DNA from: Chondrus crispus
Lineage: Eukaryota; Rhodophyta; Florideophyceae; Gigartinales; Gigartinaceae
DNA length: 64,000 bases
Direction: 5' to 3'
Assembly: GCF_000350225.1 (NCBI RefSeq)
Contig: NW_005178795.1
Span: 10,628-74,627 of the forward strand
Part shown: positions 41,007 to 51,300 of the stretch, one piece after another
How the letters are laid out: each line of letters opens with the position of its first letter
How positions within the stretch are numbered: position 1 is the stretch's first letter
The notes under the pieces: model-generated
Databases searched by the model: none
The model's input: only the letters and a program-made list of their open reading frames with translations
Told to the model about the DNA's origin: nothing
Made by a program: the position numbers and the translations under genes

Positions 41007-42053
41007 CTGCAGATATTGCGGTCGCTGCATGACGACATTGGCCACTGGGACGCTACAGCTACGAAGCAGTTCGTCCTTGACAGGTACTGGTGGCCGGGAG
41101 TTCATGGTGATATCTACGCCTACGTTCGTGGATGCGAAGGCTGCCAAAAGGCTGCGCCCATCCCGACGTACAAAAGCACGGCGGTGATACCATTCTTTCA
41201 GCTCTTTGAGACATTCTCGATAGACTTTGCGGGACCCCTTCCCAAGACGAAGAACGGAAAACGTTACATCCTGATAGCGGTCGAACATCTGACTGGTTGG
41301 CCCCTGGCTTGGGCAACCGAGACCGCTACGTCTGCGGAAGTTGTCAAGTTCGTGAAGGAGGAGATCATCCATTCGTTTGGTCCACCTCGGACTATAGTCT
41401 CAGATAACGCAACATGTTTCACAGCAACAGCGTTGAAGAACTTCATGGCACAACAGGGAATTTCATGGAAACCGGTCCTCGCCTATGCTCCTATGTCCAA
41501 CGGAAAAGCGGAGCGTATGGTCGGGACCATCAAGCGTTCAATTCGGAAGGCTCTGTTGGGACAGAGCGCCGCTAGCCACAAGTGGGAATCAGCGCTGAAG
41601 CATATCCTGTACGGATACCGCCGACGCCGGCTGTCGGACGGGTTCTCCCCGTTTGAGCTGATGTATGGAGTAAAGCCGCCCGCGCAACCCCAGACCGAAC
41701 TGAACCAAATCCGGTGGGGCGGCGTTGAGGCGCGCAACTTGGAACTGTTAGCGACGCTCGCGCTCCGATCGACGAGGGCGGCTAAACAGTTGGAAAAGAG
41801 GAGCAAGAGAATGACGGTTGTGTCGCCACGCCAGTTCGACGTACACGATCAAGTTCTGGTCGCCCGAGGAACAGCCCTAGGAGGGTTACAGAAGTGGCTC
41901 CTAGGGGAGTCGAAGTACTACGGCCCATGCCGGGTAGTACGAGCCAAGCACCCGCGGTACACACTCGTGTCGCCGGGATTGCGCTACAGTCGACGGGATA
42001 AACATGCAAGACGTTTAATCCCTTTTATTCAGAAACCCGCACATCTTATGTAG
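41007..42053 (+). CDS. Gypsy-A1 integrase, in frame after a TGA
   Basis: Continues the gag-pol frame directly after the TGA. HHCC zinc finger (LHDDIGHW...C-x2-C in GCEGCQKAA), catalytic core SIDFAGPLP (Asp), VSDNATCF (Asp), NGKAERMV (Glu), and a C-terminal domain (VARGTALGGLQKW, YGPCRVVRAKHP). No chromodomain is seen. The identical TGA and surroundings occur in Gypsy-A2 (49359-49361, minus), so it was inherited by both, either as an old lesion or as a readthrough site; its context is TGA followed by C. Confidence 0.9.
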   Translation: MQILRSLHDDIGHWDATATKQFVLDRYWWPGVHGDIYAYVRGCEGCQKAAPIPTYKSTAVIPFFQLFETFSIDFAGPLPKTKNGKRYILIAVEHLTGWPLAWATETATSAEVVKFVKEEIIHSFGPPRTIVSDNATCFTATALKNFMAQQGISWKPVLAYAPMSNGKAERMVGTIKRSIRKALLGQSAASHKWESALKHILYGYRRRRLSDGFSPFELMYGVKPPAQPQTELNQIRWGGVEARNLELLATLALRSTRAAKQLEKRSKRMTVVSPRQFDVHDQVLVARGTALGGLQKWLLGESKYYGPCRVVRAKHPRYTLVSPGLRYSRRDKHARRLIPFIQKPAHLM

Positions 42054-42130
42054 GTGTGATGCATTTTAATATCTCGCATGTACTAGATTGAAGGCGATTG
42101 AGATTGATTTCGTTTCTTATGCATGAACTA

Positions 42131-43603
42131 TCAGTGTTTGCTGCTTGAAGAACCCCTACGCACGGCAATTACCTTGCCATGGGAGGATTTGGGGCCACGA
42201 TTTCCTCGGCGAACCTTTTTGGATTTCCTCTCCCGGCCGGGACTCTGATTGGCGTCTCTACGCTGCCGGGTTGTTCGGCGCAAGAGACGCACATCATCGA
42301 AGTACTGGAACTTTGTCGGATCGGCGGCGGGACAGCACAAGCGAAGAGAAGTGTCCTTGAGCTGCATGGCGAAACGTTCTGCGCAATCGTAGATCAGCGG
42401 CGGTTCCGTCCGTGCGTCTATGCAGACGGCGTGTTGGAGATGGTTAACGTCGGTGATGCGAAGAACGTAGACACCCGCTTGCTCCCGCGGCAGACGAAGT
42501 AACCAGCTAAAAGCAGAGCTGCGCCACAGAGGGAGTCTGGAGCTGGATCTCCCTTGGATGAAAGCCCCCGGCGGTGGGGCCACATGATCAAGAGAAACTG
42601 TTCCGTGGTGATCTGCTCGGATTACACTCTGAATGTGCGTAAAGTGGTGCACGCTCGGGGAATAGTCCATCTGACGCTCGAACGCGGCGACTCGGGCCGC
42701 TTCCGCCACCCATAGGCGGTCAGCAGCACCGCGACCAACGACAAGGAACATATCGTTGCAGACCGCAGACCGGATGCACAAGACGGTATTGTCTTGGAAC
42801 GCTACAGTCCGGGACGTGCAAAGGTACCGGGAAGCGAGTGGGGAGACGTCGCGTGACATAGCAAAGTTCACCCGCTTCCTCTTCCCTCTATTCTGGCTAC
42901 ACCAATTGTCGATAGCCAGAATAGCGTCCATACGCGTTGAGCACTCCTTACCGAAGGAAGAGTTGAAGCCCCGGCGGGCGGTGCCGTTCGCAGAGGGCAC
43001 GCGATCGAAGGTCATCGTGTAGAGAAGTATCATGTACTTCTCTGGACTCCCCTCTCCGACGGCGTAGTGGCAACCCTTGACCTCGCCGTTACCGCCATCA
43101 GAGCACCAGACAAATCCGACGACCCACTCTGGGTCGTCGCAGCAGGTGTACTCCGTCCCGTCGCTGTGGCTCTCGGTGAGCCCCAGCCGGTAGCAGCGGT
43201 CGGAGGTGAACCATGCCTTGCGAGCGAGGCGGGCCGATACGAAGGCCAACACATGGGCCCCGAAGAGAAGCCGGGCCCCGGCGGCAGATACGGCCGCTAC
43301 GACGGACGCCCGGTTGCCCACTTGCTTATATTTGATTCGGAAAGAACCATCTCCTACTTGGTACCGAAGCGCGGAGACGTCGGAACGTCCCGCGTGCTCC
43401 CAAAGGTCAGGGAGATGTTCGGCATTACTTGGGTCTTCGAAGTCGATGAAGGGGCAATTCACGCCATGAGACGCCCTTTCGGTGACGTCCTGGCCGTTCT
43501 CTCGCCACACGCCCGCTGAACGGCGGGCGACCCTAGTGGCGATAGCGCGGCGTGGTACCTTCCCGCCGGTGGAAGCCCTCGCCGTCTGCTTGGTTCGAGC
43601 CAT
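42131..43603 (-). CDS. Antisense gene of Gypsy-A1: histone H3-tail mimic with putative papain-fold domain
   Basis: 490-aa intact protein convergent with pol, stop 77 bases beyond the pol stop. Residues 2-31 copy the histone H3 tail: ARTKQTAR-A-STGGK-V-PRR, then AIATRVARRSAG. Relative to H3, K4 and K14 are kept, K9 is Ala, K18 is Arg, K23 is Arg and K27 is Arg. The H3 globular fold does not follow; a large unknown domain does (VGDGSFRIKYKQVGNRASVV, WCSDGGNGEVKGCHYAVGEG). In the C-terminal half TVLCIRSAVCN (Cys 276, 282), QHAVCIDA (His 391) and IYDC (Asp 406) resemble a Cys-His-Asp papain-fold site. The tail is basic (RKSKKVRRGNRG), a possible nuclear signal. The ATG at 43603 is chosen because the H3 match begins exactly there; the frame extends 11 codons further upstream. 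The second copy (46760-48223) keeps all these features. H3 similarity is seen; protease and chromatin role are inference. Confidence 0.85.
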   Translation of the reverse strand: MARTKQTARASTGGKVPRRAIATRVARRSAGVWRENGQDVTERASHGVNCPFIDFEDPSNAEHLPDLWEHAGRSDVSALRYQVGDGSFRIKYKQVGNRASVVAAVSAAGARLLFGAHVLAFVSARLARKAWFTSDRCYRLGLTESHSDGTEYTCCDDPEWVVGFVWCSDGGNGEVKGCHYAVGEGSPEKYMILLYTMTFDRVPSANGTARRGFNSSFGKECSTRMDAILAIDNWCSQNRGKRKRVNFAMSRDVSPLASRYLCTSRTVAFQDNTVLCIRSAVCNDMFLVVGRGAADRLWVAEAARVAAFERQMDYSPSVHHFTHIQSVIRADHHGTVSLDHVAPPPGAFIQGRSSSRLPLWRSSAFSWLLRLPREQAGVYVLRITDVNHLQHAVCIDARTEPPLIYDCAERFAMQLKDTSLRLCCPAADPTKFQYFDDVRLLRRTTRQRRDANQSPGRERKSKKVRRGNRGPKSSHGKVIAVRRGSSSSKH

Positions 43604-44041
43604 AGTGCGCACAGGGAGTACCGCCCGAAGGACCACAGAGCTCCCGTGCGCGGCTCGAGACGCTGTGCGTTTCCGAGAAGTCCCGAAACGGGAACGACTG
43701 GAAACGGAGCCTCAGGCGACGCGCAGAGCACGCGGCCTGAGTCCCAGACGACGATTGACGTCAGCGACCACAGTCCCGGGCGACGCAGAGACCACGCGGC
43801 CCGAGGCTGACGCGAAGCTGACGTTGGGCAACCGGAATTCGGGCGACGCAGATGAAGCGCGGCTTGAAATTGACTGTTAGAAGTTCGACGGCGAGAGAGG
43901 CGCGAGGAGGCAGGGAGAGTGCAGTTCAGTGGCAAGGTGGAAAGACGGTGGCCGGGGGGGCCAGAGCGGTCACGCGAGGAAGCGGGGCCAGTATATTTAC
44001 GTGCAGCGGCAGCTCCGTGGGCTGCCCTGAGGAGGGGGTCA
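43604..44041 (-). promoter_or_regulatory. Presumed promoter region of the antisense H3-tail gene
   Basis: 438 bp between the antisense ATG and the 3' LTR. Contains three imperfect copies of a GGGCGACGCAGAGACCACGCGG-like unit (about 43705-43735, 43780-43805, 43830-43855). The same kind of repeat occurs before the second copy (46500-46650). A TGACGTCA palindrome at 43756-43763 includes ACGTCA, the hexamer known from plant histone promoters; it is not conserved in copy 2. GTAAATATA, a TATA-like word, is shared by both copies near the LTR. Confidence 0.4.
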
Positions 44042-44305
44042 TGTGAGATATTTTTAGGGAAATATTTGCATTTTACTGTAGAGGGAGATTTTATTCTGTA
44101 GTCCGAGATTTATTTGAATTTTAGAGAAGCGCACGCGGACGGCCCGGCGGAATCCGGGCCGGATGCGTGGACGCTTCTGGAAGGAATTTCGTAGAAATAA
44201 AAGAGAGAGGGTGACGGGCGCTGCGGGGAAGGGGGGACGACTCGGCCAACCCTCACCACGAACGGCACGCTCCCCAGAACCGCCTCCCCCATTTCACCGA
44301 CAACA
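44042..44305 (+). repeat. Gypsy-A1 3' LTR
   Basis: Same ends as the 5' LTR, one T shorter at CCGAGATTT. It follows the purine tract at about 44027-44036. Confidence 0.95.
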
Positions 44306-46056
44306 GCATCATACAGTAATTTAAGGGGCCGTGACTTTTTTTGATTTTTTTTAAATCCGGCCCTTCTTGTTGGCCCGAATATCGAAATGTCAAAACTGTC
44401 ACTGCGTCTTTGATATTATGGAAGTTAGAAGGTAACGCTATAGGGTTTGTGGCCTTAATCCACCGGCTGCAGTATAAATGCGCTCCTGGTACGTTCACGA
44501 TAACACCCCCTGTTGTGTATGACAAGATTGAATGACAAGAGTGCACAAGAACGATTTTGCCCAGCATTTTACACAGCCCGGCTATTTATAGCCAGACAGA
44601 GACACTGTAGTCCTTTCGCTTCAAAAAATCTTGTCGCCAAGGTGAGGCAATATATTGGTGGCCTTACGAAATTCCTGTAAGGTCACCAACCTCTAGCCCA
44701 TGTCCATTACTTTCCTCTTGCTCACGTGCTCTAGGGTTGGACCGCCATTTTCTAAATAATGTGCCAAAACAGACGAACTCATTTATTTCCAACTGCAAAT
44801 GCACTTGTTCCGTAAAACCCCAGTTCACCTGCACTAAAATTCACAAAAAGTGACCTCTCAAATCACCAGAAAGTTCAGAGAACAGAACTTTTACCCAAAT
44901 GTTCAAATAATTTGAAAGAAATAACACGACGCGTACGGCGTACCGTACTCGAAGAAGCTACCACGTAGAACACGGAAAGCGCACACCCCAAAGCTCCCTA
45001 CTCCGTGTCCATACCATGGAGCAGCGCGCAAGTCGTACCACTCGACATGCCATCATGCCGATTTCGCGTGCTTTCACCCTGTAGACGGCCTCCCTTCCGC
45101 ATCTGACTCGTTGATACCGCACCATGGCGATTACGCACATCAATACAGTGTTGGCCGTCATAGAAACAAAGAATCCGGCCAGTACTCACATTCGTCAACG
45201 CCGGGCACGCCTTGAACACGTACTCGTACAATCCCTCTCCTCAGCGCCACTTATGAGAAAGCGCAGCCCGTGAAGTGCATATTCGATCGAAACAACTTTC
45301 TACAATGAACCAATGCGCAGATGCTTCCTTGGCGCTTGTAGTCTTAGTCTTCTAATGCGAGCCCCCATGTGCCGGAGTGCACGCCAGATGCACCACACAT
45401 ATATATTAGGCTGATCCTTGATATCCCTTATCAGCGATGAGACGTTCGAAGGGGGAATGTTTAACAGAAATAAGCGAGCTGCAAAGGTACGCACAGGAAG
45501 GTCAAAATCTTGTAAAATCAATTTCTGGGCGATTTTTTAGCCCAAAAATTTGCCGCCCCCCATTTAGTTGCGCAGGTGGCGCCGGCGCCAAAATCTCACC
45601 CGGGCAGGTCATGGTGGGCCCACCATGACCTGCCCGGGTGAGATTTTTTGGCAGAAATTGCCTCCCACGTGATTGGTCCGGGGGCGTCCGGTGCCGCCCC
45701 ACAATTGCGCCGAATTGGCAATAGATATATGCCTTTGGGCGGTACTATGAGCTCAAGAGCGCTGCCCACCCTAATGATTCTGGGCATTATTACACGCCGC
45801 CCGGGTCTCTGTTGGTGGGCGGTAAGTTTACCTCGGAATTTCTGCGCGGCTGTAACGGCTATATTTTCTGGCGCTCAGGTCATACGTTCACGGGCCAGGG
45901 TAAACACAAACTGGAATATGTAATCATGGTACGTGCTGATGGTATCACTCGCATACCACAGGAAGGTCAAAGCAGCCTATCGGAGGCAATAAAAAATTTG
46001 CGCAAATATTATGGTCCGGGCCAGCAAAAAATGTGTCATAAATGTAGCAACGCTTG
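44306..46056. other. Interval between the two Gypsy-A copies
   Basis: No firm gene. A plus-strand frame over 45812-46056 (FTGQGKHKLEYVIMVRADG... ending MCHKCSNAC) reads well but is cut by the Gypsy-A2 LTR and matches nothing I recognise; it may be the 5' part of a host or transposon gene. The rest is AT-rich. Confidence 0.35.
45590..45647. repeat. Perfect 58-bp palindrome
   Basis: 29-bp arms (45590-45618 and 45619-45647) with no spacer, centred on GGG/CCC. Confidence 0.95.
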
Positions 46057-46323
46057 TGTTGTCGGTGGAATGGGGGAGGCGGTTTTGGGGAGCGTGCCGT
46101 TCCGTGGTGAGGGTGGGCCCAGTTTTTTCCCCCTTTTTCCCCGCAGCGCCCGTCACCCTCTCTCTTTTATTTCTACGAAATTCCTTCCAGAAGCGTCCAC
46201 GCGTCCGGCCCGGATTCCGCCGGGCCGTCCGCGTGAGCTTCTCTAAAATTCAAATAATCTCGGACTACAGAATAAAATCTCCCTCTACAGTAAAATGCAA
46301 TTTTTCCCTAAAAATATCTCACA
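46057..46323 (-). repeat. Gypsy-A2 3' LTR
   Basis: Reverse complement begins TGTGAGATATTTTTAGGG and ends CCGACAACA, as in Gypsy-A1, with moderate divergence in the middle (a T/C-rich change near 46110-46135). Confidence 0.93.
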
Positions 46324-46759
46324 TGACCCCCTCGTCAGGGCAGCCCACGGGGCTGCCGTTGCACGTAAATATACTGGCCCCGCTTCCTCGTGTGACCGCT
46401 CTGGCCCCCCCGTCACCGTCTCTCCACCTTTCCACTGCACCGACTACGCTCGCATCGCTTCTTTCTCGCGCTGCCTCCGGCACTTCAACCTCAACTTCGG
46501 GCGGTGTGGTCTCCGCGTCGCCCGAACTTGTGGTTTTCACGGTCAGCGTCACCGTAGCCCCGGGTCGCGTGGTCTCCGCGTTTCCCGGGCCTCCGGCCGT
46601 TAACCGTCCCACGCCGTCTGAGCCTCAGGCCGCGTGGTCTCCGCGTCGCCTGAGCCTCCGTTTCTCGTTGTTCCCGTTTCGGGACTTCGTTGAAACGCGC
46701 CGCGTTCCGAGCCACGCACGAGAGGTCTGTGGTCCTTTGGGCGGTACTCTCTGTGCGAC

Positions 46760-48223
46760 ATGGCTCGGACCAAGCAGACGGCGAGGACCTCCACTGGCGG
46801 GAAGGTCCCTCGCTGAGCGATCGCCACCAAGGCGGCCCGTCGTTCGGCGGGCGTGTGGCGCGAGAACGGGGAGGACGTCCGCGAAAGGGCGTCCCACCGC
46901 GTCAACCGCCCGTTCGTTGACTTCGAAGACGCAAGGAATGCTGAACACCTCCCAACCCTTTGGGAGCACGCCGGACGCTCCGACGTATCCGCGGTTAAGT
47001 ATCAGGTAGGAGATGGATCCTTCCGCATTAGATACAAAGAGGTCGGTAATCGCGCATCCGTCGTGGTGGCCGTCTCTGCCGCCGGGGCCCGACTTCTCTT
47101 CGGGGCCCACGTGCTGGCATTCGTCGCGGCTCGTCTGTCCCGGAAGGCCTGGTTTACTGCTGACCGGTGCTTCCGGCTCGGGCTCACCGAGAACCACGGC
47201 GACGAGACAGAGTACAACTGCTGCGGCGACCCCGATTGGGTCGTCGAGCTGGTTTGGTGCTCCGACAGCAGCAACGGCGAAGCCCAGGGGTGCTATTACG
47301 CCGTGGGAGAGGGGAGCCAGGATAAGTACCTTATCCTGCTCTACACGATGACGTTCGATCGTGTGCCCTCCGAGAACGAGGACGCCCGCCGGGGCTTCAA
47401 CTCCGCCTTCGGACGAGACTCCTCGACACGTATGGACGCAATCCTGGCTATCGACAACTGGTGTAGCCAGAATAGGGGCAAGAAGAAGCGCGTTAACTAC
47501 GCCATGTCTCGCAACGTCTCTCCCTTGGCGTCGAGGTATTTCACCAGGTCTCAGCCCGTACCGTTTCAAGACAACACCATCCTCTGTCTCCGCTCTGCCG
47601 TCTGCAACGCCATCTCCCTGGTCGCTGGCCGGCGCGCTGCCGACCGCGTCTGGGCGGCGGAGTCGGACCGAGTCACCGAGTTCGAGCGCCGAAAGAACTA
47701 TTCGCCGAGCGTTCATCACTTCACTCATGTTCAACGAACCCTTCAAGCTGTTTACCACGGCACCGTATCCTTGGATCACGTGGTTCCACCGCCTGGGTCA
47801 ACCGTTCATGGCAGGTCCAGTGCCAGGTCCCCGTTATGGCGGAGCTCAGAAGTCGATTGGCTACTCCGCCTGTCGACCAGTGTGGAAGCTGTTGTCTACG
47901 TCCTCCGCCTCAATGACATCCATCGCTTCCAGCACGCTATTTGTCTGGACGCGCGGACGGAACCGGCGCTGATATATGACTGTTCTGAGCGGTATGCCAT
48001 GCAGCTCACGAGAAGTTCTCTCCGCTTGTGCTGCCCCGCTGGCGATCCGACCAAGTTTCAGTACTTCGACGATATGCGCGTCGTGCACCGAATGGCAAAG
48101 CGGGATAGAAGCGACGGCAAGAGTCTCGGTCAGGAACACAAGAAGAAAAGGGTTCGTCGAGGTAATCGTGGCCCGACTCTCTCACATGGTAAGGGCCGTC
48201 GTGCGAAAGGACCACTCAAGTAA
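46760..48223 (+). pseudogene. Antisense H3-tail gene of Gypsy-A2, one stop inside the tail
   Basis: Homologue of 42131-43603. Starts ATG at 46760 with ARTKQTAR-T-STGGK-V-PR, then TGA (46814-46816) at the codon for H3 position 18, then AIATKAARRSAG and an open frame to 48223. Here H3 K4, K14 and K23 are kept, K9 is Thr and K27 is Arg. The Cys (ILCLRSAVCN), His (QHAICLDA) and Asp (IYDC) positions are conserved, as is the basic C-terminus (KKKRVRRGNRG). In a 57-residue segment around the Cys motif, 40 residues match copy 1 by hand count. Confidence 0.85.
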
Positions 48224-48311
48224 TCAACCAAAGATAGTTCATCCAAAAGAAACTTACTTCATCCGAGTCATCTTCAATCTAGTGCATGTGTAGGTAACCA
48301 ATGCATCCTAT

Positions 48312-51300
48312 CTACATAAGATGTGGGGGTTTCTGAATAAAAGAGATTAAGCGCCTTGCATGTATATCCCGTCGACTGTAACGCAAACCCGGCGACACGA
48401 GTGTGTACTGCGGGTGCTTTGCCCGTACTACCCTGCAGGGGCCATAGTACTTCGATTCTCCTAAAGGCCACTTCCGTAGCCCTCCCAAGGCTGTTCCTCG
48501 GGCAACCAGTACCTGGTCGCCTATGTCAAATTGGCGTTTTGAGATAACTGCCATCTTCTTGCTCTTTCTGTCCAACTGTTTAGCAGTCCTCGTCGCTAGG
48601 AGCGCGAGGATCGCTGACAGTTCCAAGTTGCGCCCCTCAACGCCCCCCCACCGGATTTGGTTCGACTCGGTCTGGGGTTGCGAGGGCGGCTTAACTCCAT
48701 ACATCAACTCGAACGGGGAGAACCCGTCGGACAGTCGGCGCCGACGGTACCCGTAGAGAATCTGTTTCAACGCCGATTCCCATTTAGAGGTAGCGGCGCC
48801 CTGACCTAATACCGTCTTCCGAATTGAACGCTTGATGGTCTCAACTATACGCTCCGCTTTTCCGTTGGACATCGGAGCATAGGCGCGGACCGGTTTCCAT
48901 GAAATTCCCTGTTGTGCCATGAAGTTCTTCAACGCTGTTGCTGTGAAACATGTTGCGTTATCTGAGACTATAGTCCGAGGTGGACCAAACGAATGGATGA
49001 TCTCCTCCTTCACGAACTTGACAACTTCCGCAGACGTAGCGGTCTCGGTTGCCCAAGCCAGAGGCCAACCAGTCAGATGTTCGACCGCTATCAGGATGTA
49101 ACGTTTTCCGTTCTTCGTCTTGGGAAGGGGTCCCGCAAAGTCTATCGAGAATGTCTCAAAGAGCTGAAAGAATGGTATCACCGCCGTGCTTTTGTACGTC
49201 GGGATGGGCGCAGCCTTTTGGCAGCCTTCACATCCACGAACGTAGGCGTAGATATCACCATGAACTCCCGGCCACCAGTACCTGTCAAGGACGAACTGCT
49301 TCGTAGCTGTAGCGTCCCAGTGGCCAATGTCGTCATGCAGCGACCGCAATATCTGCAGTCAAGTCCCTCGAGAAGGGATTGATCTGATCCCATTCTTCGT
49401 CCTGCGAAACCGCCTTCCGTTCCAGGCGAAGAACGGCCTGGAGGTCTGTCTTGCCAGTGCGACCCGTTCACCGAGGCTCGACCATCTCTTCGCCTTCGAG
49501 ATAACGGTACGTGTCCCGCACATGAGGTTCCATGTCTTCCAGTATATCTCCTTTCGCAAAAGCGGCAGCACATACCAGGTCCCCCCCATCCTCCTCGTGC
49601 CTGCCATCGTCTTTTCGTAGACGCGAGAGAATGTCAGGCGGCACAATTCTTTGAGCCGGGGCGGTACAATATCTCCAATTTGTACTCCGCCAGGAAATCC
49701 AACCAACGGGCAAGTCTACTGTGTATGTCCTTCTTTTTGGACGCATACTGAAGCTCTTGGTGATCCGTAATCAACTTGAACTTTTGCGTTGAGAGCAAAT
49801 ACACCCGAAATTTCTTTAGCGCGAAGATCACCGCTAACGATTCTCTCTCACAGGTGGGGTACTTCTTCTCAGTCTCCGTCATCGTCCTGCTGGCGTATTG
49901 TATCGGGTGAACCTTCTTGTATTCCTTCTTCTGAGCCAGAACTGCTCCCACTGCCATGTTGGATGCATCTGTCTCGACCACGAAGGGTTCGTCAAACTTG
50001 GGGAGCGCCAACAGCGGAGGAGACGTCACCCTCTTCTTCAGCTTCTGGAAGGCGGTCCGCATCCCTTCCGTAAATTCAAATTCGACTTTGGTAGAAATAG
50101 AAGCATGCAACGATGCAGAGACTTCAGCGAGCTTAGGGATAAATCGGCGGAATACCCCGCTAGTCCAAGGAAGCTTCGTAACTCCGTCTTGGTGCGCGGC
50201 TCGGGGGTATCCCAAATGATCGATGTCTTCTCTGGATCCACCTCAATCTCTTTCTTTCCGATGACGTGCCCCAATAGCCTGGTCTGTGATTGCGCGAAGG
50301 AACACTTCGCAAGCTTCAACTTCAATCCACTGCGAGCAATCAGCTCGAACACTTCAATCAAGTGGCCAACATGGACGTCCAAGGACTTCGAAAAGATGAC
50401 CACGTCATCAAGGTATACTCGGACGAATGGCAGGTCTCTGAATACGCCATCCATCATCCTTTGAAATGTTGAAGGAGCGTTCATGAGCCCGAATGGCATC
50501 ACTTCAAATTGGAAGGTCCCGTACCGACAGACAAACGTCGTCTGTTCTTTGCACCATGACACCATCCGCACTTGCTGATAACCCGAGAACAAGTCCAGGG
50601 TAGTGAATACTTTGCTTCCTTCAAGGTCGTCGAATATCTCTTCCATTTTGGGCAACGGCCACTTGTCGGCCTTCATCACCCGGTTAAGCGCGCGGTAGTC
50701 AACACAGAAGCGAGGTTTCCCGTCCTTCTTCGTTGCGATGACGACTGGAAACGACCAAGGAGCTACAGAGGGGGTAATGATCCCTGCCTTCTGCATCTTC
50801 TCAATCTCCTCACGCACTACCGCGTCGTGTCTCGGAGGGAGCCTCCGAACGGCGTGCGAAATGGATCTGTCGTCATTTATCTCAAACGAATGTGACACAG
50901 GGACATCTGCCGGCCTGAGGTCGTCCAAAGACCATGCAGCTATTCCCATACTCTTGATAGAACACATTATGCGGTCGGCGTTCTCTCTGCTGATATGGCT
51001 CAGCTTAGACATGAGAAGTTCCTCCTTCTCATCTCTCTTCTCTTTCTAATCCGCCGGCTCGTACTCTGAGCCTTCCTCAGCTAGGTCCGGAAGTCCAGCA
51101 TGAGAATCTTCGTCCTCAGTGACTGCTCCCGCCCAGGCAAGGTCTGGTTCAAACGGCACCCTTTCACGCAGCGAAAGGACGAAGTCTTCATCCGTGTCAG
51201 TCGAGTCAGCCGGCACGGCCCCCGAGTCTGACGTGAGGTCCTCACTGTCGGTAGCGGATCTCGGCTTCTTATGGTCTTCATCCATCTCAAGACTTAGTCG

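Larger units (their letters stand above)
37062..44305 (+). mobile_element. Ty3/Gypsy element Gypsy-A1 with an antisense histone H3-tail gene
   Basis: Complete element. LTRs of 265 and 264 bp (37062-37326, 44042-44305) differ by two substitutions and one deleted T. Flanks ACATC (37057-37061) and GCATC (44306-44310) fit a 5-bp target duplication with one change. TGG directly after the 5' LTR is a canonical primer-binding-site start; a purine-rich tract GAGGAGGGGG lies before the 3' LTR. Contents: gag-protease-RT-RNase H frame, integrase frame after a single TGA, then a 490-aa gene on the opposite strand. The youngest-looking element in the window. Confidence 0.95.

Noticed and set aside
42131-43603. 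A true histone H3 or centromeric H3 gene
   Set aside because: Only the tail matches; the histone-fold helices are absent and the protein is about 490 residues long.
45812-46056. Open frame with a C-x2-C-x3-C ending
   Set aside because: No family match, cut by an LTR and supported by no second copy; left as part of an intergenic interval.
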